Origin: Pedobacter glucosidilyticus DSM 23534
Lineage (GTDB): Bacteria > Bacteroidota > Bacteroidia > Sphingobacteriales > Sphingobacteriaceae
Direction: 5' to 3'
DNA length: 64,000 nucleotides
Assembly: GCF_000425145.1 (NCBI RefSeq)
Contig: NZ_KE384313.1
Coordinates: 151,178-215,177, forward strand
Shown here one piece after another: positions 26,500 to 34,213 of this stretch. Each line of letters opens with the position of its first letter. Within the stretch, counting starts at the first letter, position 1. The notes beneath the pieces were generated by a model. It searched no databases. It was not told the origin of the DNA and saw nothing but the letters and a program-made list of their open reading frames with translations. A program made the translations under genes and the position numbers.

Positions 26500-27315
26500 A
26501 TGACCGATTTTCTGCCTCTATTTGACCCTTTAAACCAAGCTTTGATTGATTTTCTTAAACAATTAAATGAAAAAGATTGGCAAAGAGCTACCGTTTGTAA
26601 GGGTTGGACAGTAAAAGATATTGTAGCACACCTCCTTGATACTAGCATAAGAAGATTATCATTAGGACGAGATGATTACCAACATGTACAACAAGAATTT
26701 GCTACTTATGAAGACCTTATTGCTCATATCAATAACTTAAATAAAGAATGGGTTACAGCATCCAAAAGGCTTAGTCCAAAAATTCTGATAGAACTAACAA
26801 GCAAATATCAAGACGAATTAATAGCTTATTTTAAGACATTAGACCCTTTTGATATGGCCCTTTTCCCAGTAACCTGGGCCGGAAAATCACACTCAGAAAA
26901 TTGGTTTGATATTGCCAGAGAATACTCTGAAAGATGGCTTCATCAACAACAAATACGCTTTGCTTTTAATAATCAAGAGCTTTTAGACCCAAAATTCTAT
27001 TCTCCATATTTAGAAATTATTATGGAAGCTCTACCATACACCTATCAAAAAATTAAGGCAGAAATGGGCAAAACAGTAGCTCTGGAAGTTGTAGGACCTG
27101 CTGGAAAACGCTGGACCATTACAAAAGATAAAAAGTTCTGGATTTTTGATGATGAAAATAAAGAAGCCGATGCCTTAATCTATATAGACCAACAAATAGC
27201 ATGGCTTTTATTCTCTAAAGGCATTAGGGTAGAAGAAGCTGGGCAGTTTTATCAAATTCATGGCGAATGCCATTTAGCACTTCCAGTATTAAATATGCTC
27301 ACCGTACTAGCATAA
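26500..27315 (+). CDS. Maleylpyruvate isomerase N-terminal (DinB-like) domain protein
   Basis: A 271-residue protein. The first 130 or so residues resemble the mycothiol/maleylpyruvate-isomerase N-terminal fold, a DinB-like four-helix bundle, with KGWTVKDIVAHLLDTSIRRL placing His in the usual metal-binding position. The second half (from about VALEVVGPAGKRW) resembles an SCP2-like domain. Metal-dependent thiol or small-molecule transfer is common in the superfamily; the substrate here is unknown. It is convergent with an OmpA gene, with a shared terminator between them. Confidence 0.75.
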   Translation: MTDFLPLFDPLNQALIDFLKQLNEKDWQRATVCKGWTVKDIVAHLLDTSIRRLSLGRDDYQHVQQEFATYEDLIAHINNLNKEWVTASKRLSPKILIELTSKYQDELIAYFKTLDPFDMALFPVTWAGKSHSENWFDIAREYSERWLHQQQIRFAFNNQELLDPKFYSPYLEIIMEALPYTYQKIKAEMGKTVALEVVGPAGKRWTITKDKKFWIFDDENKEADALIYIDQQIAWLLFSKGIRVEEAGQFYQIHGECHLALPVLNMLTVLA

Positions 27316-27347
27316 AAAAAGCATCTGCTTTAGGCAGATGCTTTTTA
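27316..27347. terminator. Bidirectional intrinsic terminator
   Basis: A perfect 12-bp stem (27317-27328 with 27334-27345) with a 5-nt loop and flanking A and T runs separates two convergent genes. Confidence 0.88.
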
Positions 27348-27374
27348 GTATATAAATAAATTTCTAGTTATTAT

Positions 27375-28061
27375 TTAGTTGTTAGAAGATGCTTTTGCCT
27401 CAGCTTTCATAGCTTCATTTGCAACAATTACAATTTCTACACGTCTGTTTTGAGATCTTCCTTCTTCTGTATCATTAGAAGCAATGGGCTCATTTTTACC
27501 TTTTCCGCTTGATTTTAAACGACCAGTACTTACACCTTTAGAAACTGCATAAGATCTAACAGCATTTGCTCTTTCTAAAGATAATTTATCGTTAACAGCA
27601 TCAGAACCAATAGCATCAGTATGACCAATAATCATGATATCTGTATCAGGATATTTGTTTAAAGAAGCTGCTAAGTTATCTATGTTTTGTTTAGCTGCGG
27701 CTGATAAGGTTGATTTTCCAAACTCAAATAACAAACCAGAATCAAATTTTACAATAATTCCTTCTCCTGCCGGAATAACCTCTGCACCTGGTATAGATTG
27801 CTCTAACTCTTTGGCTTGTCTATCCATTTTTCTGCCAATAAAAGCACCTGCAGTACCACCTAACGCACCACCAATAATAGCACCAACAGCTGTATTACCA
27901 GCTTTGTTACCAATTAAAGCACCAATAGTACCACCGGCAGCTGCACCAATACCAGCACCTTTTTGTGTATTAGTTAAAGAATCACATCCAGGTAAAATAG
28001 TAGTTGCGCCAATAGCAAAAGCCAATCCTAAAACAGATATTTTTAATCTTGAAGTTTTCAT
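27375..28061 (-). CDS. OmpA-family lipoprotein with glycine-zipper region
   Basis: A 228-residue lipoprotein (ILPGC, Cys26) when started at MKTSRLK; an upstream in-frame extension lacks a signal start and is left out. Residues about 35-80 form glycine zippers (GAGIGAAAGGTIGALIG and similar), which insert in or pack on membranes, and about 110-220 is the OmpA C-terminal peptidoglycan-binding domain (DIMIIGHTDAIGS, RSQNRRVEI). It should tie the outer membrane to the wall in the periplasm. It is a small relative of the larger OmpA protein at 44.1-45.5 kb. Confidence 0.87.
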   Translation of the reverse strand: MKTSRLKISVLGLAFAIGATTILPGCDSLTNTQKGAGIGAAAGGTIGALIGNKAGNTAVGAIIGGALGGTAGAFIGRKMDRQAKELEQSIPGAEVIPAGEGIIVKFDSGLLFEFGKSTLSAAAKQNIDNLAASLNKYPDTDIMIIGHTDAIGSDAVNDKLSLERANAVRSYAVSKGVSTGRLKSSGKGKNEPIASNDTEEGRSQNRRVEIVIVANEAMKAEAKASSNN

Positions 28062-28127
28062 ATTATTTATTTTGATATTTATAGTTCTATTAGTCAAAGC
28101 GAATGCCAAAAATAAAAAATTAATTTG

Positions 28128-28946
28128 ATGGTAAGTATTTTAGGTTGCGGATGGTTGGGAATGCCTTTAGGTAAAGCCCTTATCGGTTCTGGTAAATTGG
28201 TAAAAGGGTCTACAACTAAGCCACATAAGCTTGAAGAAATTAGCAGACAATCAATTGTATCATTTTTGATACAATTGGACGATTTGTCTAATGAAGCTGA
28301 GTTGATGGAATTTTTGGATAATGAGATATTAATTATTAACGTTCCCCCTGGCAGAAATTATATAAATGCAGATGATTATCCACATAAATTAGCTAGATTG
28401 AACACCCACATTAACCAAAGCAATATCCAAAAAATCATTTTTGTTTCCTCTACTTCTGTTTATGAAGAAAATAATGATGTCGTATTTGAGGACAGTTCTA
28501 TCAGCAAAAACCCATCGGCACAACGCCTATTTCTGGCAGAAGAAGTATTCAGAAATAATCCTAATATCCAAACTACGGTAATAAGAATGGCTGGTTTGAT
28601 TGGGCCAAACCGCCACCCCGGAAGATTTTTTGGTGGTAAAACTCAAATCCCTGATGGTTTAATACCTGTCAACTTGATTCATTTAGATGATTGTATCGGG
28701 ATTATCGAAGAAGTTATCAAGCGAGATTATTGGGGACAAACCATCCATGCGGCGGCGCCAAGTCATCCAACAAAAAAAGAGTTCTACAGTTTAGCCTCAA
28801 CTATTTACAATAACTCCAAAGCAGATTTTGTAGAAGAGAAAGGAAAGTTTAAAATCATTAACCCAGATAAATTGGTCAAAGATTTAAAATATCAATTTAA
28901 ACATCCTGATTTAATGGCGTGGCTTCTTCAAAGTCATCAAAATTAA
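28128..28946 (+). CDS. NAD(P)-binding SDR-like epimerase family protein
   Basis: A 272-residue protein with an N-terminal Rossmann motif (SILGCGWLGMPLGKALI), a VSSTSVYE strand as in YeeZ-like extended SDR proteins, and HLDDCIGIIEEVI near residue 180. It lacks the full YxxxK catalytic pair, so it may be a nucleotide-binding or reductase-like relative rather than a sugar epimerase. An in-frame TTG lies just before the ATG; the ATG is chosen. Its 3' end overlaps the convergent DUF2452 gene by about 50 bp. Confidence 0.75.
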   Translation: MVSILGCGWLGMPLGKALIGSGKLVKGSTTKPHKLEEISRQSIVSFLIQLDDLSNEAELMEFLDNEILIINVPPGRNYINADDYPHKLARLNTHINQSNIQKIIFVSSTSVYEENNDVVFEDSSISKNPSAQRLFLAEEVFRNNPNIQTTVIRMAGLIGPNRHPGRFFGGKTQIPDGLIPVNLIHLDDCIGIIEEVIKRDYWGQTIHAAAPSHPTKKEFYSLASTIYNNSKADFVEEKGKFKIINPDKLVKDLKYQFKHPDLMAWLLQSHQN

Positions 28947-29391
28947 GAGATGATTTATCTAAAACCTCCCAAGTATGGTCTGCTAAAAGTTTAACTGTAG
29001 AAATAAACTTCTTAAAGGTTTTAGATCTGCCCCATTCTGCTGGCGCTATCATACTTACCAAAAAGGTATTGTCTTCTTTCTGATAAAGATGGTATAATTG
29101 CCCAATAACAGGCTTAAACTTCATTTCGGCAGTATAAATCAATTCTGATATTTTTAGGCGTTCCTCAATATCTTTAACCTGCTGCATAATCAATTCTGCC
29201 TGTTTACGTAACATGGTTATTTGCTGATTGGCCTGCATGTGCATAGACTCAACAGCATTTGCTCTTAACTTATTTTTATCAATAGGTTTAATTACCGGAG
29301 AGCTAACCGTTAAAGGTACCGGAGAAAATTTGGCTTCACCCGTATAATAAAGAGATTTTTCTTTGCTTTGTGAAGTGTTATCCTGCTCCAT
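28897..29391 (-). CDS. DUF2452 domain protein
   Basis: A 164-residue cytoplasmic protein with a GEAKFSPVPLT start, a coiled central helix (residues about 50-95) and a LYHLYQKEDNTFLVSMIAPAEWG segment. These match the DUF2452 family, found in Bacteroidota without known function. It overlaps the 3' end of the SDR-like gene by about 50 bp on the other strand and lies downstream of the RlmI-like gene in the same direction. Confidence 0.75.
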   Translation of the reverse strand: MEQDNTSQSKEKSLYYTGEAKFSPVPLTVSSPVIKPIDKNKLRANAVESMHMQANQQITMLRKQAELIMQQVKDIEERLKISELIYTAEMKFKPVIGQLYHLYQKEDNTFLVSMIAPAEWGRSKTFKKFISTVKLLADHTWEVLDKSSLNFDDFEEATPLNQDV

Positions 29392-29437
29392 GTTATCTAA
29401 TACTTGCTAGCAATAACTTATCTCTGCAAAAAAAGTT

Positions 29438-30625
29438 TTAATAAACTCTGCAAAATAAGCCTTTCAAATATTCGCCTTCGCTAAAAGAAATCCTTACGGG
29501 ATGATCTTCTGGTTGGCAAAACTGATGGATAATTTGAACCTCTTTGCCCGCATCTAACGCTGCCCAAGCAATTACTTGCTTAAAAGTTTCTATATCCATA
29601 GCTCCAGAACAGCTAAAAGTAGCTAATAAACCGCCTTTTTCAAGAACCTGCATCCCTAAACGATTTAAATCTTTATAAGCTCTGGCTGCCCTATCTAAAG
29701 AAGAGCGAGAAGGTGCGTATTTGGGTGGGTCTAGCACAACAATATCAAAAGTTTGACCTTCTTCTTTTAATATCCTCAGGTATTTATTTACATCAGACTG
29801 TACAGCAATAGCTTTACTTTCATCAAACTGGTTAAGTTGGATATTCTTTTTTAAAGTTTCTACAGCCAAAGCAGAACTATCTACAGCAGTAACAGCAGCT
29901 GCCTTATTTAATAAAGCATTTAAGGTAAAACCTCCGCTATAGCTAAAACAATCTAAAACATTTTTTCCTGTGGCATAAGAAGCTACTATTTTTCTATTAT
30001 CGCGTTGGTCGCAATAAAAACCAGATTTTTGTCCCTCTAAAATATTGATCAGGTATTTAACACCATTCTCTTTAACTTCTACAAAATCGGGTGGTAAGGC
30101 TCCCCAAAGTAAAGTACCATGTTGAGTTTGCAAGCCATCATGCGCTCTGGCAGAAGCATCACTTTTATCAATAATACCTTTAACATTTAACAATGTTGAT
30201 AAAGTATTCACGATGGTTTCTTTTACTTGCTCTATGCCACTGGTAAGGATTTGCAAGGCCAGATAATCTCCAAACCTATCTACTATAAGACCAGGTAAAT
30301 AATCAGCCTCGCTAAAAATTAACCTACATGTGGTAGTATCATCATTTTGCAAATGCTCACGAGCTTTAATGGCAGCTTCAATTTTAGTTTTCCACCACTG
30401 CTCATCTATGGTAGCGTTTTCATCCCAATCTAATAATCTTACGGCAACTCTAGACTGGTCGTTATAATATCCATAAGCTAAAAAATCAGCATCAGCATCT
30501 AAAACCTTAACCACATCGCCATTTTGTGGTTTGCCTTTAACCTGTGCCAATGCGCCAGAAAATACCCAAGGATGTCTTTGTAAAACAGCTTTTTCTTTAG
30601 TCTTTTTTAGAATAATATCTACCAT
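29438..30625 (-). CDS. rlmI: RlmI-like 23S rRNA (cytosine) methyltransferase
   Basis: A 395-residue class I SAM methyltransferase when started at MVDIIL; an upstream TTG is in frame but adds little. It has an N-terminal PUA domain (RHPWVFSGALAQV ... NGDVVKVLDAD), a central linker, and a Rossmann methyltransferase domain with VLDCFSYSGGFTLNAL for SAM binding, and VVLDPPKYAPSR followed by FSCSGAMD with the catalytic Cys. The family makes m5C in 23S rRNA (position 1962 in E. coli). Specificity here is inferred from the whole-length match. Confidence 0.88.
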   Translation of the reverse strand: MVDIILKKTKEKAVLQRHPWVFSGALAQVKGKPQNGDVVKVLDADADFLAYGYYNDQSRVAVRLLDWDENATIDEQWWKTKIEAAIKAREHLQNDDTTTCRLIFSEADYLPGLIVDRFGDYLALQILTSGIEQVKETIVNTLSTLLNVKGIIDKSDASARAHDGLQTQHGTLLWGALPPDFVEVKENGVKYLINILEGQKSGFYCDQRDNRKIVASYATGKNVLDCFSYSGGFTLNALLNKAAAVTAVDSSALAVETLKKNIQLNQFDESKAIAVQSDVNKYLRILKEEGQTFDIVVLDPPKYAPSRSSLDRAARAYKDLNRLGMQVLEKGGLLATFSCSGAMDIETFKQVIAWAALDAGKEVQIIHQFCQPEDHPVRISFSEGEYLKGLFCRVY

Positions 30626-30749
30626 AGTGCGCAAAAATACTTAAAGAGATTGATAATGCTTTAAATTAGGGAACATTACATTTTACAGATAAAATAGAAC
30701 TTATGAGGAACTACTTTTGTTAAAGAACAGAGAAATAAATTGATAAGAG

Positions 30750-31910
30750 ATGTTAAATTTTGAGTTTAAAAATCCTACCAAAATACTTTTTGGCAAAGGA
30801 CAAATAGCCAACCTAAGTAAAGAAATACCCGCAAATGCTAAAATTTTAATGGTTTATGGCGGTGGAAGCATCAAAAGCAATGGGGTATACCAACAAGTTA
30901 ACCAAGCTTTGGAAGGTTTTGATGTGATAGAATTTGGTGGTGTACCTGCAAATCCGGAATACGCGGTATTGCTCGAAGCTTTAGCCATCATAAAAAAAGA
31001 AAACATCAATTATATTTTAGCCGTTGGCGGAGGCTCTGTAATAGATGGTGTTAAATTTCTGGCATCAGCCGCTTTATATGAAGGCGATGAACCTTGGGAT
31101 ATTTTAGCCAAGGGCATCAGAACAGAAGTTGCTTTACCATTTGGTACGGTTTTAACTTTACCTGCTACAGGCTCTGAAATGAACTCAGGCTCGGTTATAT
31201 CCAGAGCAGAAACAAAAGAAAAACTAGCGATGGGAGGCCCAGGCTTGTTTCCTGCTTTTTCTATTTTAGACCCCGAGGTTATTAAATCTATCCCGCAAAG
31301 GCAAATTGCGAACGGCATAACCGATGCCTATACGCATGTTTTAGAGCAATATATGACTTACCCTATTGGCGCATGCTTGCAAGATAGATTTGCTGAAAGT
31401 ATTATGCAAACTTTAATAGAAGTGGCTCCAAAAGTGATGGCCAACCCCGCTGATTATACCGCTGCGGCGGATTTTATGTGGTGCTGTACCATGGCTTTAA
31501 ATGGTTTAATCCAAAAAGGTGTACCAACAGACTGGGCGGTACATGCCATGGGGCATGAACTTACCGCTTTATACGGAATAGACCACGCCAGAACTTTAGC
31601 TATTATAGCGCCTAGCCATTACCGCTACCATTTAGCACAGAAAAAAGAGAAATTAGCCCAATATGCAGAACGCGTTTGGGGTATTAAAGAAGGCTCTGTG
31701 GAAGAAAAAGCCAATCAAGCGATAGTTAAAACTGAAGAATTTTTCCATTCTTTAGGAATAAAAACTAAATTATCAGAGTATACTGAAGCCTATGAAGGAA
31801 CTGCAGAAAGCATTGAGGAAAGATTTAATACGAGAGGCTGGAAAGCCCTAGGCGAACATAAAGCTATTACGCCGGCAGATGTTGCCAAAATTGTAAGCAT
31901 GAGTTATTAA
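30750..31910 (+). CDS. Iron-type alcohol dehydrogenase (YqhD/BDH-like)
   Basis: A 386-residue group III alcohol dehydrogenase with NAD(P) and a metal. The metal ligands fit Asp192 and His196 (TDAYTHVLEQY), His265 (HAMGHELTALYG) and His279 (DHARTLA). The GGGSVIDGVKF nucleotide-binding loop and the TGSEMNSGSVIS motif are intact. Substrates are likely short aldehydes or alcohols, as for YqhD, but cannot be fixed. The stop is 1 bp before anmK, so the two are probably co-transcribed. Confidence 0.9.
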   Translation: MLNFEFKNPTKILFGKGQIANLSKEIPANAKILMVYGGGSIKSNGVYQQVNQALEGFDVIEFGGVPANPEYAVLLEALAIIKKENINYILAVGGGSVIDGVKFLASAALYEGDEPWDILAKGIRTEVALPFGTVLTLPATGSEMNSGSVISRAETKEKLAMGGPGLFPAFSILDPEVIKSIPQRQIANGITDAYTHVLEQYMTYPIGACLQDRFAESIMQTLIEVAPKVMANPADYTAAADFMWCCTMALNGLIQKGVPTDWAVHAMGHELTALYGIDHARTLAIIAPSHYRYHLAQKKEKLAQYAERVWGIKEGSVEEKANQAIVKTEEFFHSLGIKTKLSEYTEAYEGTAESIEERFNTRGWKALGEHKAITPADVAKIVSMSY

Positions 31911-31911
31911 G

Positions 31912-33117
31912 ATGAATAAAAATTTAGAGAAGCTTTTCAAAATTGCTCAAAAAGAAGAGAGAATTATTCTCGGCCTCATGTCTGGAACGTCTTTAGACGG
32001 TTTAGACATGGCTTTATGCAAATTTAAAGGTGCTGGCTTAAGTACCTCAGTAGAAATCTTGCATTTTGAAACTTGCCCTTATGAAAACTCTTTCAAAGAA
32101 GCTATTAAACAAGTTTTCTCTAAAAAAACGGTCGACTTAGAATTACTATGCTTGTTAAATGCGCAAATAGCTAGGCAACATGCTGAAATTATAAACCAAA
32201 CTTTAAAAAAATGGGGTTATACTTCAAATGATGTAGATGCTATTGCCAGTCATGGTCAAACGGTTTACCACGCACCAAAAATTAAGCATCAGCTTAACAA
32301 TTATCCTGATGCTACTTTACAAATAGGTGATGGCGACCATTTAGCTCATCTCACAGGCATCATCACACTAAGTGATTTCAGACAGAAAAATATTGCAGCA
32401 GGTGGAGAGGGTGCTCCGCTTGCCGTTTATGGCGATTATTTACTTTTTGCACATCAAGAAATAGATAGGATTTTATTGAATATTGGCGGCATAGCAAATT
32501 TTACTTATTTACCAGCGAAAAGAAAGGCAGAAAATATTTTCTCTACAGATGTTGGTCCTGGAAATACAATTTTAGATCATTTCATGATGCAAAAATTTAA
32601 TTTGTATTTTGATGAGGATGCTAAATACGCTAAAAAAGGCAATTTAAATCATAATTTATTAGAGGCTTTATTGGCTGATGATTTTTTTACCCAACCAGTT
32701 CCAAAAAGCACCGGACCAGAACATTTTAATTTAGCATATTTAAATGAGGCGCAACAAAAAAGTAATACCAGCCATTTAAAAGAAGAAGATGTTTTGGCAA
32801 CTTTATGCGAATTTACTGCTTTAGGTATTGCTAAGGCTATTCAGGAAAACATCAGCGTAAGCGGAGAAATAGAAATTTTGATGAGTGGCGGTGGTATACA
32901 TAACCCACTTTTGGTAGAGCGTTTAAAGCATCATTTGCCTCGTCTTACTTTTATAAGCATGCAAGAGGTTTTGGGTATTAACCCAGATGCTAAAGAAGCT
33001 TTACTGTTTGCTCTATTAGCTAATGAAACTTTATATGGCAAGCCTGATGGATATAACTTTCCCAATCAAGAAAAATTACCTAAAATTAGTATGGGAAAAC
33101 TAAGTTTTCCAGAATAA
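31912..33117 (+). CDS. anmK: Anhydro-N-acetylmuramic acid kinase
   Basis: A 401-residue sugar kinase that recycles anhydro-MurNAc from cell-wall turnover to MurNAc-6-phosphate. The LGLMSGTSLDGLDMAL start, SHGQTVYH, the LSDFRQKNIAAGGEGAPL segment with its catalytic Asp and the IGGIANFTYL strand match AnmK. It starts 1 bp after the alcohol dehydrogenase gene. Confidence 0.92.
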   Translation: MNKNLEKLFKIAQKEERIILGLMSGTSLDGLDMALCKFKGAGLSTSVEILHFETCPYENSFKEAIKQVFSKKTVDLELLCLLNAQIARQHAEIINQTLKKWGYTSNDVDAIASHGQTVYHAPKIKHQLNNYPDATLQIGDGDHLAHLTGIITLSDFRQKNIAAGGEGAPLAVYGDYLLFAHQEIDRILLNIGGIANFTYLPAKRKAENIFSTDVGPGNTILDHFMMQKFNLYFDEDAKYAKKGNLNHNLLEALLADDFFTQPVPKSTGPEHFNLAYLNEAQQKSNTSHLKEEDVLATLCEFTALGIAKAIQENISVSGEIEILMSGGGIHNPLLVERLKHHLPRLTFISMQEVLGINPDAKEALLFALLANETLYGKPDGYNFPNQEKLPKISMGKLSFPE

Positions 33118-33145
33118 ACATAGGTTTTCTCAACTTAGTATTTCG

Positions 33146-33189
33146 TGTCAGGATGAGCGGAGTCAAAGCCTTTTCCGCTCGGCCTGACA
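33146..33189. repeat. MITE-like palindromic repeat, core copy (copy 3)
   Basis: A two-step palindrome: TGTCAGG (33146-33152) and GAGCGGA (33155-33161) are answered by TCCGCTC (33174-33180) and CCTGACA (33183-33189). It shares the GAGCGGAGTC and GCCTGACA core with the element at 14961. It lies between convergent genes and is the only hairpin there, so it may terminate both. Confidence 0.75.
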
Positions 33190-33223
33190 TGAAATTGTAG
33201 CTTTTGACACTTAATCTTTATGC

Positions 33224-33811
33224 TTAAAAAATCTTAAAGCCTAAGCTTAGGTGTAATAAACTTTGTTTTAATCCATCATTTTTGTTGATGTCTTGTAAAC
33301 TGGTCTCATATCTTAAATCAACAGACAAGTTACCAACATCAACACCGGCACCGGCTTGTACGTTGGTTACAAAATCTCTGTATCGGTAAAAATCCGGATC
33401 AATAGCTTGCGAAAAAGCATCATCATCCGTATTTAAATTAAATTGAAAAGCAGGACCGGCCATCAACCTAAAGTTTAGTTTATCGCCCCCTATTTTAGCA
33501 CCTAATAATAAAGGGACGTCTAAAGTTGTAAATCTGGCTTCGCCACTTTGTACCACGGTGTTTCCTACGGTCTGAAATTTAAAATCGGCACCTTTAGAGC
33601 CAATATAAAGCTCGGGTTGCAAGTAGAAGTTACCACCAATTCTAGACCATAAACCTAGTTGATAACCCAAAATTCCAGATTCATCAATCTCCTGATCTTC
33701 TGCTTTAATGGTGGAATAATTTAGACCTCCTTTTATTCCTAAATTAAACTGAGCGAAAGAGTCACTTGCGCATAGCAGGGCAAATAAACTCAAGAATAGT
33801 ATTTTTTTCAT
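33224..33811 (-). CDS. Porin-family outer-membrane beta-barrel protein
   Basis: A 195-residue protein with a signal peptide (ends SDSFAQ). The mature part has alternating strands ending in aromatic residues (FNLGIKGGLNYSTIK, YQLGLWSRIGGNFYLQPELYIGSKG) and ends LHLSLGFKIF with a terminal Phe, the outer-membrane barrel insertion pattern. It belongs to the small OMP_b-brl type barrels of Bacteroidota. Function beyond a surface barrel is unknown. Confidence 0.82.
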   Translation of the reverse strand: MKKILFLSLFALLCASDSFAQFNLGIKGGLNYSTIKAEDQEIDESGILGYQLGLWSRIGGNFYLQPELYIGSKGADFKFQTVGNTVVQSGEARFTTLDVPLLLGAKIGGDKLNFRLMAGPAFQFNLNTDDDAFSQAIDPDFYRYRDFVTNVQAGAGVDVGNLSVDLRYETSLQDINKNDGLKQSLLHLSLGFKIF

Positions 33812-33918
33812 TTTCGTTTTTTTAATTTGTTTTAAGCCCTAACACAAATTGGACCAAATTATTGTTTGTATTTCTAAATAATGATGGGAAAATCCCTTTA
33901 CAATTAAGTACATTATTC

Positions 33919-33926
33919 TATTTTTG
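33919..33926 (+). promoter_or_regulatory. Candidate promoter of the CsbD-like gene
   Basis: TATTTTTG matches TAnnTTTG and lies 17 bp before the ATG at 33943; the -33 side is weak. Confidence 0.4.
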
Positions 33927-33942
33927 TATCAAATATAAAACC

Positions 33943-34158
33943 ATGGCAGAGATTACAATAGCTATAAAAGATTGGGATAGGCTAAAAATAAAGCTAAAAA
34001 GAAAATACAATCATTTAACAGATGATGACCTGGTTTTTGCACCTGGCAAAGAGGATGACCTCATCAATCATCTGCAAGAAAGACTACATAGAAATAGAGA
34101 ATATGTGGTTTTTACACTTAAAAAAGGTTTAATCAATATAGATAATAACAGACTTTAA
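33943..34158 (+). CDS. Small CsbD-like protein
   Basis: A 71-residue protein starting MAEITIAIKDWDRLKIKLKR, with DWxxxKxKLKxKY and an LTDDDLVFAPGKEDDLINHLQERL helix that resemble CsbD-type stress proteins. The ATG at 33943 has a promoter-like element close upstream; a longer upstream frame is less likely to be translated. CsbD-like proteins rise under stress in other bacteria; the function is not known. Confidence 0.6.
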   Translation: MAEITIAIKDWDRLKIKLKRKYNHLTDDDLVFAPGKEDDLINHLQERLHRNREYVVFTLKKGLINIDNNRL

Positions 34159-34160
34159 CA

Positions 34161-34196
34161 AAAAAGAGGTTTGATTAAAAATCAAACCTCTTTTTT
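34161..34196. terminator. Bidirectional intrinsic terminator
   Basis: A long hairpin with AGAGGTTTGATT on the left and AATCAAACCTCT on the right, a 3-nt AAA loop and flanking A and T runs lies between convergent genes. Confidence 0.87.
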
Positions 34197-34213
34197 GTTT
34201 ATAAAATCACCTG